Assembly (NCBI GenBank): GCA_964471595.1 | Contig: CAYYGN010000004.1 | Location: 85,085 to 149,084, forward strand | Length of the DNA: 64,000 nucleotides | Reading direction: 5' to 3' | DNA from: JAGNXB01 sp964471595 | Lineage (GTDB): Bacteria > Bacteroidota > Bacteroidia > Chitinophagales > Saprospiraceae | In this document: positions 8,914 through 18,565 of the stretch, piece after piece | Layout of the letters: each line of letters starts with the position of its first letter | Position numbering within the stretch: the stretch's first letter is position 1 | The notes under the pieces: model-generated | The model's input: only the letters and a program-made list of their open reading frames with translations | Told to the model about the DNA's origin: nothing | Databases searched by the model: none | Position numbers and translations under genes: made by a program

Positions 8914-11445
8914 ATGACCGGCCGCACCTTTCCTTCCCTGATGACTTGTTTTCGCCCGGAGGCAAATGGTCAATCAGAGCGTTACCTGGCATTTGCTTTC
9001 CTGCTGGTACAATTGGGCGCCGGGATATGGCTCATCAAGTCCTTTGACATCGAACCCACGCTCCATCTTTACCGATTGAGCCTTCTTGTGGCCGGTGGAT
9101 TCGTGATTCATGTCTTTTTGCCACTTCCCCTACGGCCATATTGGTTCCTTGCCCTGGGTTTTGCCGCTCTCTTCATGACACTGGGATCAATAGATGCCTT
9201 GCTGGTGGCCGTTACAGGTGGATTAATATTTGGCATCGCCCGATATGTAAGGCCACGTGCCCTGGGATACTGGATGCTTGTCCTGTTACTGACCGGTATG
9301 GCCGGCGCGGTAATTTCCGGCTGGGAATGGGTGCAAAATCATTTTGCCGCCGTCTCGACGATTGGTGTCATGTTTATCTATCGACTATGGATATACATGC
9401 ATGAAATGACCATCCAGAAGGAACCGGCACCCTGGGTGAAGGATGCATCCTACTTCTTTTTACTGCCCAATATGCCGGTATTTCTGTTTCCGGCGGTAGA
9501 TTACAAGTCTTTCCTCCAGCGATATCTGAATGATTACGATTTGCTCATCTACAAAAAAGGAGTACAGTGGATCATTCTAGGGATATTTCACCTTTTGATT
9601 TACCGGATTCTTTATTACTACCTATTGGTTCCCCTTGGGCAGACCAATGACCTCTATGGTTTTCTCGTGCATGCCACCACCAATTATATGCTGGTCATCC
9701 GCTTGTCCGGAATATTCCATCTGGTTGTCGGCATGTTATGCCTTTTCGGATTCAATCTGCCACGCACATTTGACAACTACTTTCTGGCTGCCGGATTCAG
9801 CGACTTATGGCGGAGGCTGAATGCCTATTTCAGGGATTTCATGGTCAAAGTATTTTACTATCCATTGTTTTTCCGGTTCCGGCACTGGGGTACCCTCACT
9901 GCCATGGTCGTGACCATCCTGTTGCTCTACAACATCTCATGGCTGCTTCATTCCCTTCAATGGTTGTGGCTGAAAGGAGATTTCCCCATCAAAACGGGAG
10001 ATGCCCTTTATTGGAACATTTTCGGAATTCTGGTGGCTGCCACATCCGTATATGAACTGAAAATCAGAAGGGCCCGTCCTTTGACCCTGACCTGGTCCCA
10101 TGCCCTGAAACGGGCGGCCTACATTCTGTTCACATTCGTGGTTATGAGCATACTATGGTCGCTCTGGTCGGCGGCCGATGCCGGTGAATGGATCAAGTAT
10201 GCCGGAAAGGCCGTCAAGAGCCCGGTAAATCAATACCTGGCTATGGGCGCCACTCTGCTCGCCATCATTGTGATGGGAGGCCTGTTGCTGAAGTGGCATG
10301 ACAAGCAGCCCTTTGATCGGGTCTTCGATCCTGCCCCTCCTACCAAAATGGCATCGTTCTGGTCTCTCGCCATGATTGCCGGGCTCGGCATTTTCCAGAT
10401 TCCGGCCGTCTCCAAATCAGTGAGTGAAAAATACGCGCTATCCCTTGACGGGTTCCTGACGGCCAAACTTACCGAAGCCGATGAAGAACAACAGATCGAA
10501 GGCTACTATAGGGACATTCTTTTTGGCACCAACCTGACCAATCCTCTGGCCGATATGGCTACCGCCAAAGCCCATCAGTTCAAGAACACGGAAGGGGCTA
10601 TCCAGATTTTTGATTACCGGGGATTGATGATGCGTCCAAACACGTCTTATCTGTTCAAGAACAAAAGGTTTACCATCAATCGCTGGGGAGGACGTGACAA
10701 GGATTACTCCCTCAATCCGCCGCCAAATACCATACGCAGCCTATTTACCGGGGCGTCATTCATCACAGGATCCGGCGTCCATGATGAGGAAGTTTTTGAT
10801 CCGATTTTGGAAAATAAAATGAATGCCCTGTCGGACACCATACAGTACGAATTCCTCAACTTCAGTTGCCCAAGCTATGACCTGGTCGACGTGCTCATTC
10901 AATTTGAAGACCAAGAATTGGCGAGGTTCAGGCCTGATTACCTCTTCTATTTTTCCCAGGGAAAAGACCTGATCAAGAATACGAGAGACCTGGCCCATTG
11001 TCTTGCCCACAACATTCCAGTCCCCTTCGAATTTCTGGAACAAATAGTCCGGAAAAGCGGCCTGACCATGGACATGTCAGAGCCGGAAATGTTGGCTCTG
11101 CTCGAGCCCTTTGAAGAGGAAATCCTGCAATTTGGATATGATCAACTAAACCGCCTTTGCCGGGAGAACGGGATTGTTCCTGTTTGGGTATACTGGCCCA
11201 CCATAGTCATGCGCCCTGACATTCTGGCTGAGAAAGAAAAGGTAAAAGCCATTGCCGAAAAGGCGGGATTCATAATCATAGACATGGTCCACATATATGA
11301 CCAGTACCCTCCTGAGGAATTGAAAGTAAGCCACCAGGATCAGCATCCGAATGCTCTGGGGCACCGACTCGCTGCAGAAGAACTATTTCGTGTCCTGACC
11401 CGGGACATCATTCTTCAATCCCAACATGGAGGCCGAACCCTTTGA
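8914..11445 (+). CDS. MBOAT-like acyltransferase/SGNH fusion, tandem copy 2
   Basis: 843 residues, alignable end to end with copy 1. The membrane part has GFSDLWRRLNAYFRDF and SWLLHSLQWLW (H346). The SGNH-like part has GASFITGSG (S615) and DQHPNALGH (D809, H811). Block I reads GAS instead of GGS. A GTG at 8875 is in frame, but ATG 8914 gives an N-terminus comparable to the other copies. It is separated from copy 1 by about 214 nt without a recognisable gene, so it may have its own promoter, and its stop overlaps the start region of copy 3. It probably acylates a different position or substrate from its paralogues (inference). Confidence 0.65.
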   Translation: MTGRTFPSLMTCFRPEANGQSERYLAFAFLLVQLGAGIWLIKSFDIEPTLHLYRLSLLVAGGFVIHVFLPLPLRPYWFLALGFAALFMTLGSIDALLVAVTGGLIFGIARYVRPRALGYWMLVLLLTGMAGAVISGWEWVQNHFAAVSTIGVMFIYRLWIYMHEMTIQKEPAPWVKDASYFFLLPNMPVFLFPAVDYKSFLQRYLNDYDLLIYKKGVQWIILGIFHLLIYRILYYYLLVPLGQTNDLYGFLVHATTNYMLVIRLSGIFHLVVGMLCLFGFNLPRTFDNYFLAAGFSDLWRRLNAYFRDFMVKVFYYPLFFRFRHWGTLTAMVVTILLLYNISWLLHSLQWLWLKGDFPIKTGDALYWNIFGILVAATSVYELKIRRARPLTLTWSHALKRAAYILFTFVVMSILWSLWSAADAGEWIKYAGKAVKSPVNQYLAMGATLLAIIVMGGLLLKWHDKQPFDRVFDPAPPTKMASFWSLAMIAGLGIFQIPAVSKSVSEKYALSLDGFLTAKLTEADEEQQIEGYYRDILFGTNLTNPLADMATAKAHQFKNTEGAIQIFDYRGLMMRPNTSYLFKNKRFTINRWGGRDKDYSLNPPPNTIRSLFTGASFITGSGVHDEEVFDPILENKMNALSDTIQYEFLNFSCPSYDLVDVLIQFEDQELARFRPDYLFYFSQGKDLIKNTRDLAHCLAHNIPVPFEFLEQIVRKSGLTMDMSEPEMLALLEPFEEEILQFGYDQLNRLCRENGIVPVWVYWPTIVMRPDILAEKEKVKAIAEKAGFIIIDMVHIYDQYPPEELKVSHQDQHPNALGHRLAAEELFRVLTRDIILQSQHGGRTL

Positions 11446-13963
11446 ACGCAGATCGTCCATGAAAAGAAGTCTGTCCACTTTTTTCATGCCCGTAAAAACA
11501 GGTATACCCGGCATCCTTCCTGTCCATGGATTTCTGGTAACCCACCTCATCCTGCTGGTGGCCGTTGTCCACCTTTACGATCTCGAGCCTTCTCTTCATC
11601 TCAAAGAAATACTTATCACGCTCCTGGGCGCATTCCTGATCCAGCCCTGGGTGCCGGGAATGCTGAGGCCTCACTTTTTTGTATTAGCCGGCTGGGTAGC
11701 CCTCCTTCTTATTACCGGATTACCCAATACCCTTATTGTCATCACAGCCGGCCTTCTTCCTGTCCTGATCACGGTCTATGTCCAACCAAAGAAACTCCGA
11801 TATCTTTTACTGGGAATATGGGGTGTTGCATTGATTACTGCCATGGCCTCCGGCTGGGAAGGGATTCAACCTCACCTGGCAGCCATTTCCATACTTGGCT
11901 CCATGTTCATGTTCCGCTTGACCGTCTTTCTGTATGACAAACCCCATCAAAAAGAAAAACCGGCCTTGATTCGGGATATTAGTTATTTCTTCATGCTTCC
12001 CAATTATGGTCTCCTTCTTTTTCCGGTAGTCGATTACCGGACATTCCTGAACAGCCATACGGGAGATTCCGGATGGGTGGTATACAAAAAAGGGATACAA
12101 TGGCTCACACTGGGGCTGTTTCACCTGGTGGTTTACCGGTTCTTTTACTCACACCTTCTGACACCGGTCAACGAGGTCAAAGACTTGTTGAGCTTCATGA
12201 CTTATGCCGCTACCAATTATCTGTTGATTATTCGGCTTTCAGGCATTTTTCACACATCTGTCGGCATACTATGTTTGTGCGGTTATGATCTTCCGCCTGT
12301 ATTCAACAATTATTTCCTGGCTTCAGGATTCAGTGATCTTTGGCGCCGGATCAACATTTATTTCAGAGAGTACCTCATCAAAGTATTCTATTATCCCGTG
12401 TATTTCAGGCTTCGCCATTGGGGTAATTCCAAAGCCGTCGTTTTGACCATACTGGTGTTGTTTGTCATCACCTGGCTGCTTCATTCCTTCCAGTGGTTCT
12501 GGCTGAAAGGCCGGTTTCCGGTGCGCATTGTCGACATTATGTTTTGGGGCATTTTCGGATTGCTTGTGGCTACAAATGCCTGGATGGATCTGCAAAAAAA
12601 GCGGGCTAAGACACCATCGTCACATTGGGTGGATGCCTACACGAACACGGCCAGGATACTGGGCATGTTTCTTTTCATGAGTGTCCTGTGGTCATTATGG
12701 TCAGCCGGAAATCTGTCAGAATGGCTATCTCCAGTGCGTCTTGCATGGCAAAGTCCGGCCAAACAGTATGCCCTTTTGGCTGTCCTGCTGTTGATGACCT
12801 GGGTTATGGGAGGTCTTATTTACCGAGCTGCGGTCAAAGGACAGTGGAGCCGATGGGTAAACCCTACCCCTCCGTCCGCCATGGCTACATTTTGGGCATT
12901 GTTGATGACAGGTTCGATGCTTCTTGTGGCCGTCCCGGCTGTTCACAAATGGCTTGACCGTCATACCCCTCTGGAGATGTCATCCATACTTACCAGTCGT
13001 CTGAACACCGCAGACGAACAGAAAATGATTGAAGGATACTACACGGAGATATTGATCGGCAACGAATTGACCAACCCGCTGGCCCAAATGGCCACGCCCC
13101 AAAGGGAGCAATTCCGCTATACGGAAGGGGCTCTTGAAGTGGACGATTTCCGGCAGATTATCCACAAACCAGGGGTGAAAATGCTATTCAAAGGCAAACC
13201 ATACCGTATCAATTCATCCGGATTGCGGGACAGGGAATACCCCACTATTCCAGCGCCCGGTACCATCAGAACGATTTTCCTTGGAGGCTCATTTGTCAGT
13301 GGATCCGGTGTGGGCGATGATGAAGTCTTTGACGAGGTAATGGAACAACTGTCTATTTCATCCCCAACGGAGACGCCCCTGGAATTCATCAATGCCGGCA
13401 GCTCGGGATATGATCTGATCGATGCGGTCGTTCATTTCGACAAATTGCACCTTGGCGATAGCCAGGCTGACTATGCCGCCTACATTTCCCATGGTGTTGA
13501 CATGCAGAAATGCCTCAAAGACATAGCACTGGCCACCCGAAAAGGAATACCGATGCCCTACCCTTTCCTTGAGGACATCGTGGCCCGTGCGGGAATCCGA
13601 CCGGACATGTCCGAGTTCGCGATTATGAAAGCCCTCGAACCTTTCGCGAGAGAAGTCCTCGAAAATGGCTACCGCTTGTTCCATCAACGATGCATACAGC
13701 ATGGAATCCGTCCGGTTTGGATCTATTGGCCTACCATCGGACTCCGGCCCACCCTCAACCAGGAAGTGGGCTTTATCAAACCTATGGTCACGCAAATGGG
13801 CTATCGGGTCATCGATCTCACCGGCATATATGATGGACGAAATCCACAAAGTTTGTATGTGGCTCCCAATGACCGGCATCCGAATGCCGAAGGTCACAGA
13901 TTGTTTGCCAGAGCGCTGCTCGACACTCTCCTGAATGACACCAGTTTTATCGATCGCAGGTAA
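11426..13963 (+). CDS. MBOAT-like acyltransferase/SGNH fusion, tandem copy 3
   Basis: 845 residues from ATG 11426, which overlaps the previous gene by 20 nt; ATG 11459 is an equally plausible start just after that stop. The membrane region carries GFSDLWRRINIYFREY and TWLLHSFQWFW (H353). The soluble region carries LGGSFVSGSG (S622) and DRHPNAEGH (D816, H818). All key positions seen in copies 1 and 2 are kept, so it looks functional. It is packed tightly between copies 2 and 4 (3 nt to copy 4), which indicates one transcript. Confidence 0.65.
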   Translation: MEAEPFERRSSMKRSLSTFFMPVKTGIPGILPVHGFLVTHLILLVAVVHLYDLEPSLHLKEILITLLGAFLIQPWVPGMLRPHFFVLAGWVALLLITGLPNTLIVITAGLLPVLITVYVQPKKLRYLLLGIWGVALITAMASGWEGIQPHLAAISILGSMFMFRLTVFLYDKPHQKEKPALIRDISYFFMLPNYGLLLFPVVDYRTFLNSHTGDSGWVVYKKGIQWLTLGLFHLVVYRFFYSHLLTPVNEVKDLLSFMTYAATNYLLIIRLSGIFHTSVGILCLCGYDLPPVFNNYFLASGFSDLWRRINIYFREYLIKVFYYPVYFRLRHWGNSKAVVLTILVLFVITWLLHSFQWFWLKGRFPVRIVDIMFWGIFGLLVATNAWMDLQKKRAKTPSSHWVDAYTNTARILGMFLFMSVLWSLWSAGNLSEWLSPVRLAWQSPAKQYALLAVLLLMTWVMGGLIYRAAVKGQWSRWVNPTPPSAMATFWALLMTGSMLLVAVPAVHKWLDRHTPLEMSSILTSRLNTADEQKMIEGYYTEILIGNELTNPLAQMATPQREQFRYTEGALEVDDFRQIIHKPGVKMLFKGKPYRINSSGLRDREYPTIPAPGTIRTIFLGGSFVSGSGVGDDEVFDEVMEQLSISSPTETPLEFINAGSSGYDLIDAVVHFDKLHLGDSQADYAAYISHGVDMQKCLKDIALATRKGIPMPYPFLEDIVARAGIRPDMSEFAIMKALEPFAREVLENGYRLFHQRCIQHGIRPVWIYWPTIGLRPTLNQEVGFIKPMVTQMGYRVIDLTGIYDGRNPQSLYVAPNDRHPNAEGHRLFARALLDTLLNDTSFIDRR

Positions 13964-13966
13964 AAG

Positions 13967-14578
13967 ATGGCATATCAGGAAACAACGGTCATTACACGCC
14001 ACACGGATCCGGACCTGGCCCACACCGACCAAAAGTCCAGGATTCGCAACAGTGATTATGCGACGTTCCTTCTGCTCCTCGGCGGACTGACTGCATTAGT
14101 TCACCTCTACCATGTCGAAGAACACCTGGCGCTACCCAAAGTGATGCTCATCATCCTGGTCGCTGCAGCCGTCCAGGCCCTGTTGCCTCTTTTCTGGCGA
14201 CTACCTCTCCTCATTTCCGCTACGATCACCGCGGCCTTCCTCGTGACAGGACCCATGGCCGGAGCCATATTGATCGCGACGGCCTTCGCCATCATCAGCA
14301 TCACATTTTTGCCCTTGAATAGCGTTTCCAAAGCCGTCATCCTTGGCATCCTAACGGCCATATTGGTCGCCGCCCGGGCCGGATGGATTCCCTTTCCGCA
14401 AGCACGCATCGTACTGCCCTATATTGGCTCCTTTTTCATGTTTCGGATGCTGCTTTATGGGTATGAAATCCGAACCGGACAATCCGGAGGCAACAGCCTG
14501 CAGCGGATTCATTATTTTTTCATGTTACCCAACCTGGCATTCACCATCTTCCCGGTTATTGATCTCGCCACCTACTAA
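13967..14578 (+). pseudogene. MBOAT-like/SGNH copy 4, N-terminal part ending at an in-frame TAA
   Basis: 203 residues corresponding to the first membrane segments of the ~845-residue paralogues. It starts 3 nt after copy 3. The frame stops at TAA 14576-14578 directly after IDLATY, at a column where the intact copies have Arg or Leu, and the same frame continues past the stop with recognisable homology (IYTKGIRMVANGILHLLLYR against IYKKGVQWIILGIFHLLIYR in copy 2). This is therefore a nonsense codon, not a frameshift: a one-base change such as TTA to TAA, a sequencing error, or conceivably a read-through site. The full frame 13967-16519 would encode 850 residues, the same size as the other copies. 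Confidence 0.75.
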
Positions 14579-14629
14579 AAAAGCTACTATGCCCGCCCCG
14601 CGTACCAGATATATACCAAAGGGATTCGG

Positions 14630-16519
14630 ATGGTGGCCAATGGAATCCTCCACCTTTTGCTCTACCGCTGGATTTACTCCTATTTGTTGCCGGCCCCAAC
14701 CGAAGTGCATGATCTGACATCACTGACCCGGTTTATGGTCTTTTCGTATGCCCTCATCGTACGGCTGGCCGGTCTTTTTCACTTTTCAGCCGGGGTCATT
14801 TGTCTGTTCGGATTTGATTTGCCTGCCGTCTTCCATCATTATTTCTTTGCCCGCAATTTTTCGGATATCTGGCGACGCATCAATATTTACTGGCGCGACT
14901 TCATGACCAAAGTATTTTATTACCCGATATTCTTCCGGATCAAATCCATGGGCACCCTGAAGGCCATGATTGTTGCCATTCTGGTTGTCTTTGGGATCAA
15001 TTGGTTTCTTCATGCCTGGCAGTGGTTCTGGATCCGGGGCAGCTTTCCACTCACCCTTCAGGACATCCTTTTCTGGGCCTTTTTTGGCATTGCGGTAGCC
15101 CTGAACACCTGGTGGCAGGCGCGCCATCCGATACGCCGACCACCATCTGTATTCAACCAGGCCATTGCCTGGAAGACGAGCTTCCAGGTGATCGGGATGT
15201 TTTTGATCATGGCGACATTGTGGTCATGGTGGACCAGTGATTCACCGCAGGACTGGTGGATCCTTGTTGGACATGCCAGGCAGACTTCAGTTTCAGACAT
15301 CGGCATATTGGCAGCCTTTGTCCTTGCTTTGGCTGCCCTGGGAACCCTTTATCAATGGTATGCCTTCCACTCACCCGGCCTGGCATTAACGAAAATCGGG
15401 CGCCACCCACTCCTTCCACCCATGGCAATGATGGGAATTTTGTTCCTGACAGCGCATCCCTCCTTCCGGGAATCCTTGAGCCGTATTTCCGGTATGGACA
15501 TATCTCCTGTATACCGCACACAATTGAATGCCTATGATCGCGAACGGCAATTCAAAGGGTATTACGAAAATCTGCTGGGAAGCAGCAACCTGCAATCCCC
15601 CTTGGAAGACCTGGAAAGAAGAAAAACGGAAGATTCGCAACAACTCGGTTTTTCGGGGGCAGGCATTCGACGGGAGGACATCATGCTCAAGGAATTAAAA
15701 CCCAACCAGCGGTTGTCCTTCAAAGGGGGGGAGTTCACCACCAACAGCATGGGCCTGCGCGACCGGGAATACACCCTGGAAAAACCTCCGCGCACGATTC
15801 GCATCGCATTGATGGGTGGCTCCATTGAAATGGGCGTTGGCGTGGATACCAAAAATACCTACGAGAATTTGGCAGAGAATTGGATCAACACTTCCGGTCT
15901 TTTTGGTGAAGATGTCAAGGTGGAGATACTGAATTACGGCATCTCCGGCAATCATTTGTTCCAAAATGTCGCCATGTTTGAACAAAAAGCCATTCCGGCC
16001 AAGCCGGATGTCTTGCTGTATGCCGCACATGCCAATGAGACACACCGGATTTTGTACAATATTTACAAGGCCTACGCCACAGGGAGGGATCTGAGATATC
16101 CTTATCTGAAGGATCTGATGAAGCAAAACGGTCTCAAAAGGGCCATGCGTGAAACGGAATTCATGGCCACACTCCAACCGATGGGCGATTCCATTGCCCG
16201 CCAGGGTTACAGGATTCTACATGAAATGGCCACAACGGCAGGCGCCTTGCCCGTCTGGATGTACGTGCCCACGCTGGAGGACAACGAAATACCCGGAGAA
16301 GCAGAAAGGTTGGAAGCAGAAGCCAGATCATTGGGCTATCACACCTTTCGCATGGACAAAGCCTTCAGAGGTCATGACCCAGGACAATTGATGCTGGCAG
16401 AATGGGATACCCATCCCAACAATTTGGGTCATGAACTTTTGGCCCGTGAATGGGTGCGAAAATGGAAGGAAAATCCCGAATGGCTGAAGGCCGTACGCCG
16501 CCATACAGGTATAGAGTAA
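14630..16519 (+). CDS. MBOAT-like/SGNH copy 4, C-terminal part downstream of the stop
   Basis: 629 residues in the same frame as the N-terminal part. It keeps every putative catalytic element: NFSDIWRRINIYWRDF, NWFLHAWQWFW (H128), MGGSIEMGVG (S398) and DTHPNNLGH (D593, H595). ATG 14630 is the first start after the TAA and has no visible ribosome-binding site. Sequence conservation downstream of the stop gives no sign of decay, so the mutation is recent, an artefact, or tolerated because the shortened protein still works. The SGNH half is the most divergent of the four. It ends 1 nt before the convergent ABC ATPase gene. Confidence 0.65.
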   Translation: MVANGILHLLLYRWIYSYLLPAPTEVHDLTSLTRFMVFSYALIVRLAGLFHFSAGVICLFGFDLPAVFHHYFFARNFSDIWRRINIYWRDFMTKVFYYPIFFRIKSMGTLKAMIVAILVVFGINWFLHAWQWFWIRGSFPLTLQDILFWAFFGIAVALNTWWQARHPIRRPPSVFNQAIAWKTSFQVIGMFLIMATLWSWWTSDSPQDWWILVGHARQTSVSDIGILAAFVLALAALGTLYQWYAFHSPGLALTKIGRHPLLPPMAMMGILFLTAHPSFRESLSRISGMDISPVYRTQLNAYDRERQFKGYYENLLGSSNLQSPLEDLERRKTEDSQQLGFSGAGIRREDIMLKELKPNQRLSFKGGEFTTNSMGLRDREYTLEKPPRTIRIALMGGSIEMGVGVDTKNTYENLAENWINTSGLFGEDVKVEILNYGISGNHLFQNVAMFEQKAIPAKPDVLLYAAHANETHRILYNIYKAYATGRDLRYPYLKDLMKQNGLKRAMRETEFMATLQPMGDSIARQGYRILHEMATTAGALPVWMYVPTLEDNEIPGEAERLEAEARSLGYHTFRMDKAFRGHDPGQLMLAEWDTHPNNLGHELLAREWVRKWKENPEWLKAVRRHTGIE

Positions 16520-16520
16520 A

Positions 16521-17366
16521 TCACATCTCGAACTCCCGAATCCGTCGAAGGCGACTTTCCCGGGTGAATTCATCCAAGCCTTTCAGGCAATTTTCAATAT
16601 AATATTCCAGACCTGCTGCTGCATCCGGCGAATCATAGATGACTTTTCCGTGATCGAGAATGATGACTCTGTTGGCCACATTCATCACCTTGCTGATCCT
16701 GTTGGTCACGTAAATGACTGCCCTATGCCCCTCTTTGACATAATCCTGAAGATGTTCGTAACATTTTGCCTTGAATACGGCATCCCCGACAGCCAATGCT
16801 TCATCGATGATGAACAGGTCGGGCTGGGTGGCAATGGCTACGGCATAAGCCAGACGCGCCCGCATACCGGATGAATAGTGACCCACAGGGGTATGAAGGA
16901 ATTCTTCCAGTTCCGAAAATCGGATAATGAAATCCTTTTTACGGTCTATTTCCTCGCGGCTCATTCCGAACATCGCGCCCTTGAGATAAATATTTTCCAT
17001 CCCGGTAAACAGTGGGTTGAGTCCGGCATTCAGGGCAAATATCGACGTCACTCTTCCGCCGCCCCGGATTTCGATTTGCCCCCGGTCAACCGAGTATATT
17101 CCTGAAATCAGACGCATCATGGTCGTTTTGCCCGAACCATTGGCGCCGATGAAAGCGACAATTTGGCCCGGGAAAATATCCAATTGGACATCCTGAAGCG
17201 CAAAAAATTCATATGGGCGCAAAGGACCCTGGCCTACAGGCAATCCCAATGCCTGTCGAAGCATGTCCACAATCCCGTAATACATGTTGAACCTGAGGTC
17301 GGCACAAAATTTCTTGGATACCCCTCTGATGGAAACCAATGGCGCCTGTTGTTCTTGGGTCATCAT
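16521..17366 (-). CDS. ABC transporter ATP-binding protein, polysaccharide export (Wzt/TagH type)
   Basis: 281 residues. Walker A is GANGSGKT (74-81), the signature is YSSGMRARL (164-172) and Walker B with the catalytic Glu is LFIIDEAL (184-191). The early segment VSKKFCADLRFNMYYG and the YSSGM form of the signature are typical of ATPases for O-antigen or teichoic acid export. It lacks the long C-terminal carbohydrate-binding domain found in some Wzt proteins. The gene begins immediately after the permease stop (TGAATGATG), so the two subunits are coupled. Inferred role: powering export of the glycan built by the neighbouring transferases. Confidence 0.88.
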   Translation of the reverse strand: MMTQEQQAPLVSIRGVSKKFCADLRFNMYYGIVDMLRQALGLPVGQGPLRPYEFFALQDVQLDIFPGQIVAFIGANGSGKTTMMRLISGIYSVDRGQIEIRGGGRVTSIFALNAGLNPLFTGMENIYLKGAMFGMSREEIDRKKDFIIRFSELEEFLHTPVGHYSSGMRARLAYAVAIATQPDLFIIDEALAVGDAVFKAKCYEHLQDYVKEGHRAVIYVTNRISKVMNVANRVIILDHGKVIYDSPDAAAGLEYYIENCLKGLDEFTRESRLRRIREFEM

Positions 17367-18263
17367 TCAGACGATGGTCAGGCGCTCCAGCACCCGTTTG
17401 GCGGTGACATGAAAAAAGGCGGCCGCCAACAGGAAGATTGCCAGCGCAACCACTACCGTAACCGCCCATTTGTCCGGTTCATAAAATTGACCCGTAGTCA
17501 ACAGGTCGCGGCTAAACCCAATCAGGTAGGTCAGCGGGTTCCAGGCAATCACCGGTGAAAGCCAGGATGGCGTCGCCCCGGCCGTATATACCACCGGTGT
17601 CACATACATGACCAATTTCATCCCTTCATCCACAATGGTGGCAAAATCCACAGCCACTACTCGAAATATAGCAATGACCATTCCCATCCCCAGCCCCAGG
17701 GCCAGGAGAGGAAGCAGGGAGGGAAGAAACATGAGTGCGGAAGCGTGAAATTGAATGCCGAAAGCCACAAGGACAATAATGTTGATGGCCAGAGGAACCA
17801 GAAAATGAATCATCTGCTCCACCACTTTGGCGAGGACCAGGATTTCGGCAGGGAAATCTTTCATGACGAGCAGGCGACCATTTTGCACCATTACCTGCGA
17901 TACGGATTTGTATATTTCAAGAAAAAAACCCCATACCGAAGTGCTGAGCAATACATACACGGGATAGGGCACTTGGCCGGTATCGCCGGCCTGGACAATG
18001 CCGGCACGTTGCAGCAGAATCCATACCAGCACGGCCAAAATGGGAATGATGAACATCCATGCCATACCGATAAAAGACTTCTTGTAGTTCCCCAGCATGG
18101 AGGTTCGGACCAATTGCCAAACGAGGAACTGGTAGTTCCGCAATTCCCTGAAAAGAACCTGAATGGATGCAAAAAACCTCAGCATGCCGGCAGATTTAAG
18201 GCCTAATGCCCACCTTAAAATACGAGGGATGAGCCTGAAAGTTGCTTCATGCCACCTCCACAC
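17367..18263 (-). CDS. ABC-2 type permease, polysaccharide export (Wzm/TagG type)
   Basis: 298 residues from a GTG at 18263; Met27 (18185) is an alternative start. After a ~60-residue cytoplasmic N-terminus there are six hydrophobic segments, with the ABC-2 features GMAWMFIIPILAVLVW, the middle VMVQNGRLLVMKDFPAEIL segment and the late WNPLTYLIGFSRD loop that is characteristic of polysaccharide exporters. It pairs with the downstream ATPase gene to form a Wzm/Wzt-like exporter in the inner membrane. It is transcribed toward the acyltransferase cluster, convergent with it. The substrate is inferred from context. Confidence 0.85.
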   Translation of the reverse strand: MWRWHEATFRLIPRILRWALGLKSAGMLRFFASIQVLFRELRNYQFLVWQLVRTSMLGNYKKSFIGMAWMFIIPILAVLVWILLQRAGIVQAGDTGQVPYPVYVLLSTSVWGFFLEIYKSVSQVMVQNGRLLVMKDFPAEILVLAKVVEQMIHFLVPLAINIIVLVAFGIQFHASALMFLPSLLPLLALGLGMGMVIAIFRVVAVDFATIVDEGMKLVMYVTPVVYTAGATPSWLSPVIAWNPLTYLIGFSRDLLTTGQFYEPDKWAVTVVVALAIFLLAAAFFHVTAKRVLERLTIV

Positions 18264-18513
18264 TCAGCAAATGTGGTGGGTTTCCCTCTACATATCCGAA
18301 TGAAGCCCTATGTAATACCGGCCTTCCGTATCTGACCAACAATACCCTCTTCCATCACCTGGCCGTAACGGGATTCATTCCTGCCCAATGTTGCCTCCGC
18401 CGGCAGGTCGTACAGGACGGCACAACAAATCCTACCCGCATCTCCCGGCAAGCGGGCATACCTGCATAGATATTGGCACTACCCTGTCATCAATGACACC
18501 AAGCGAATACAAC
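18264..18513. other. Intergenic region without recognised gene
   Basis: About 250 nt between the start of the ABC permease gene and the terminator of the next minus-strand gene. Only short unsupported ORFs are present. It presumably carries the promoter of the ABC operon, but no clear TTG/TAnnTTTG pair was seen. Confidence 0.5.
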
Positions 18514-18547
18514 AAAAGCGGCGACCCGGAAACCGGATCGCCGCTTT
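18514..18547 (-). terminator. Rho-independent terminator of the 1740-aa adhesin gene
   Basis: A GC-rich hairpin with arms AAAGCGGCGA and TCGCCGCTTT continues through CCGG/CCGG with an AAA loop. Read on the minus strand it ends in TTTTGTT, 19 nt after the stop of the upstream gene. Confidence 0.75.
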
Positions 18548-18565
18548 ACATTCATCCAAATATTT

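Noticed and set aside
14576..14629. Frameshift or homopolymer error at the TAAAAAA run in copy 4
   Set aside because: Both sides are in the same frame, so an indel alone cannot explain the stop; a substitution is needed.
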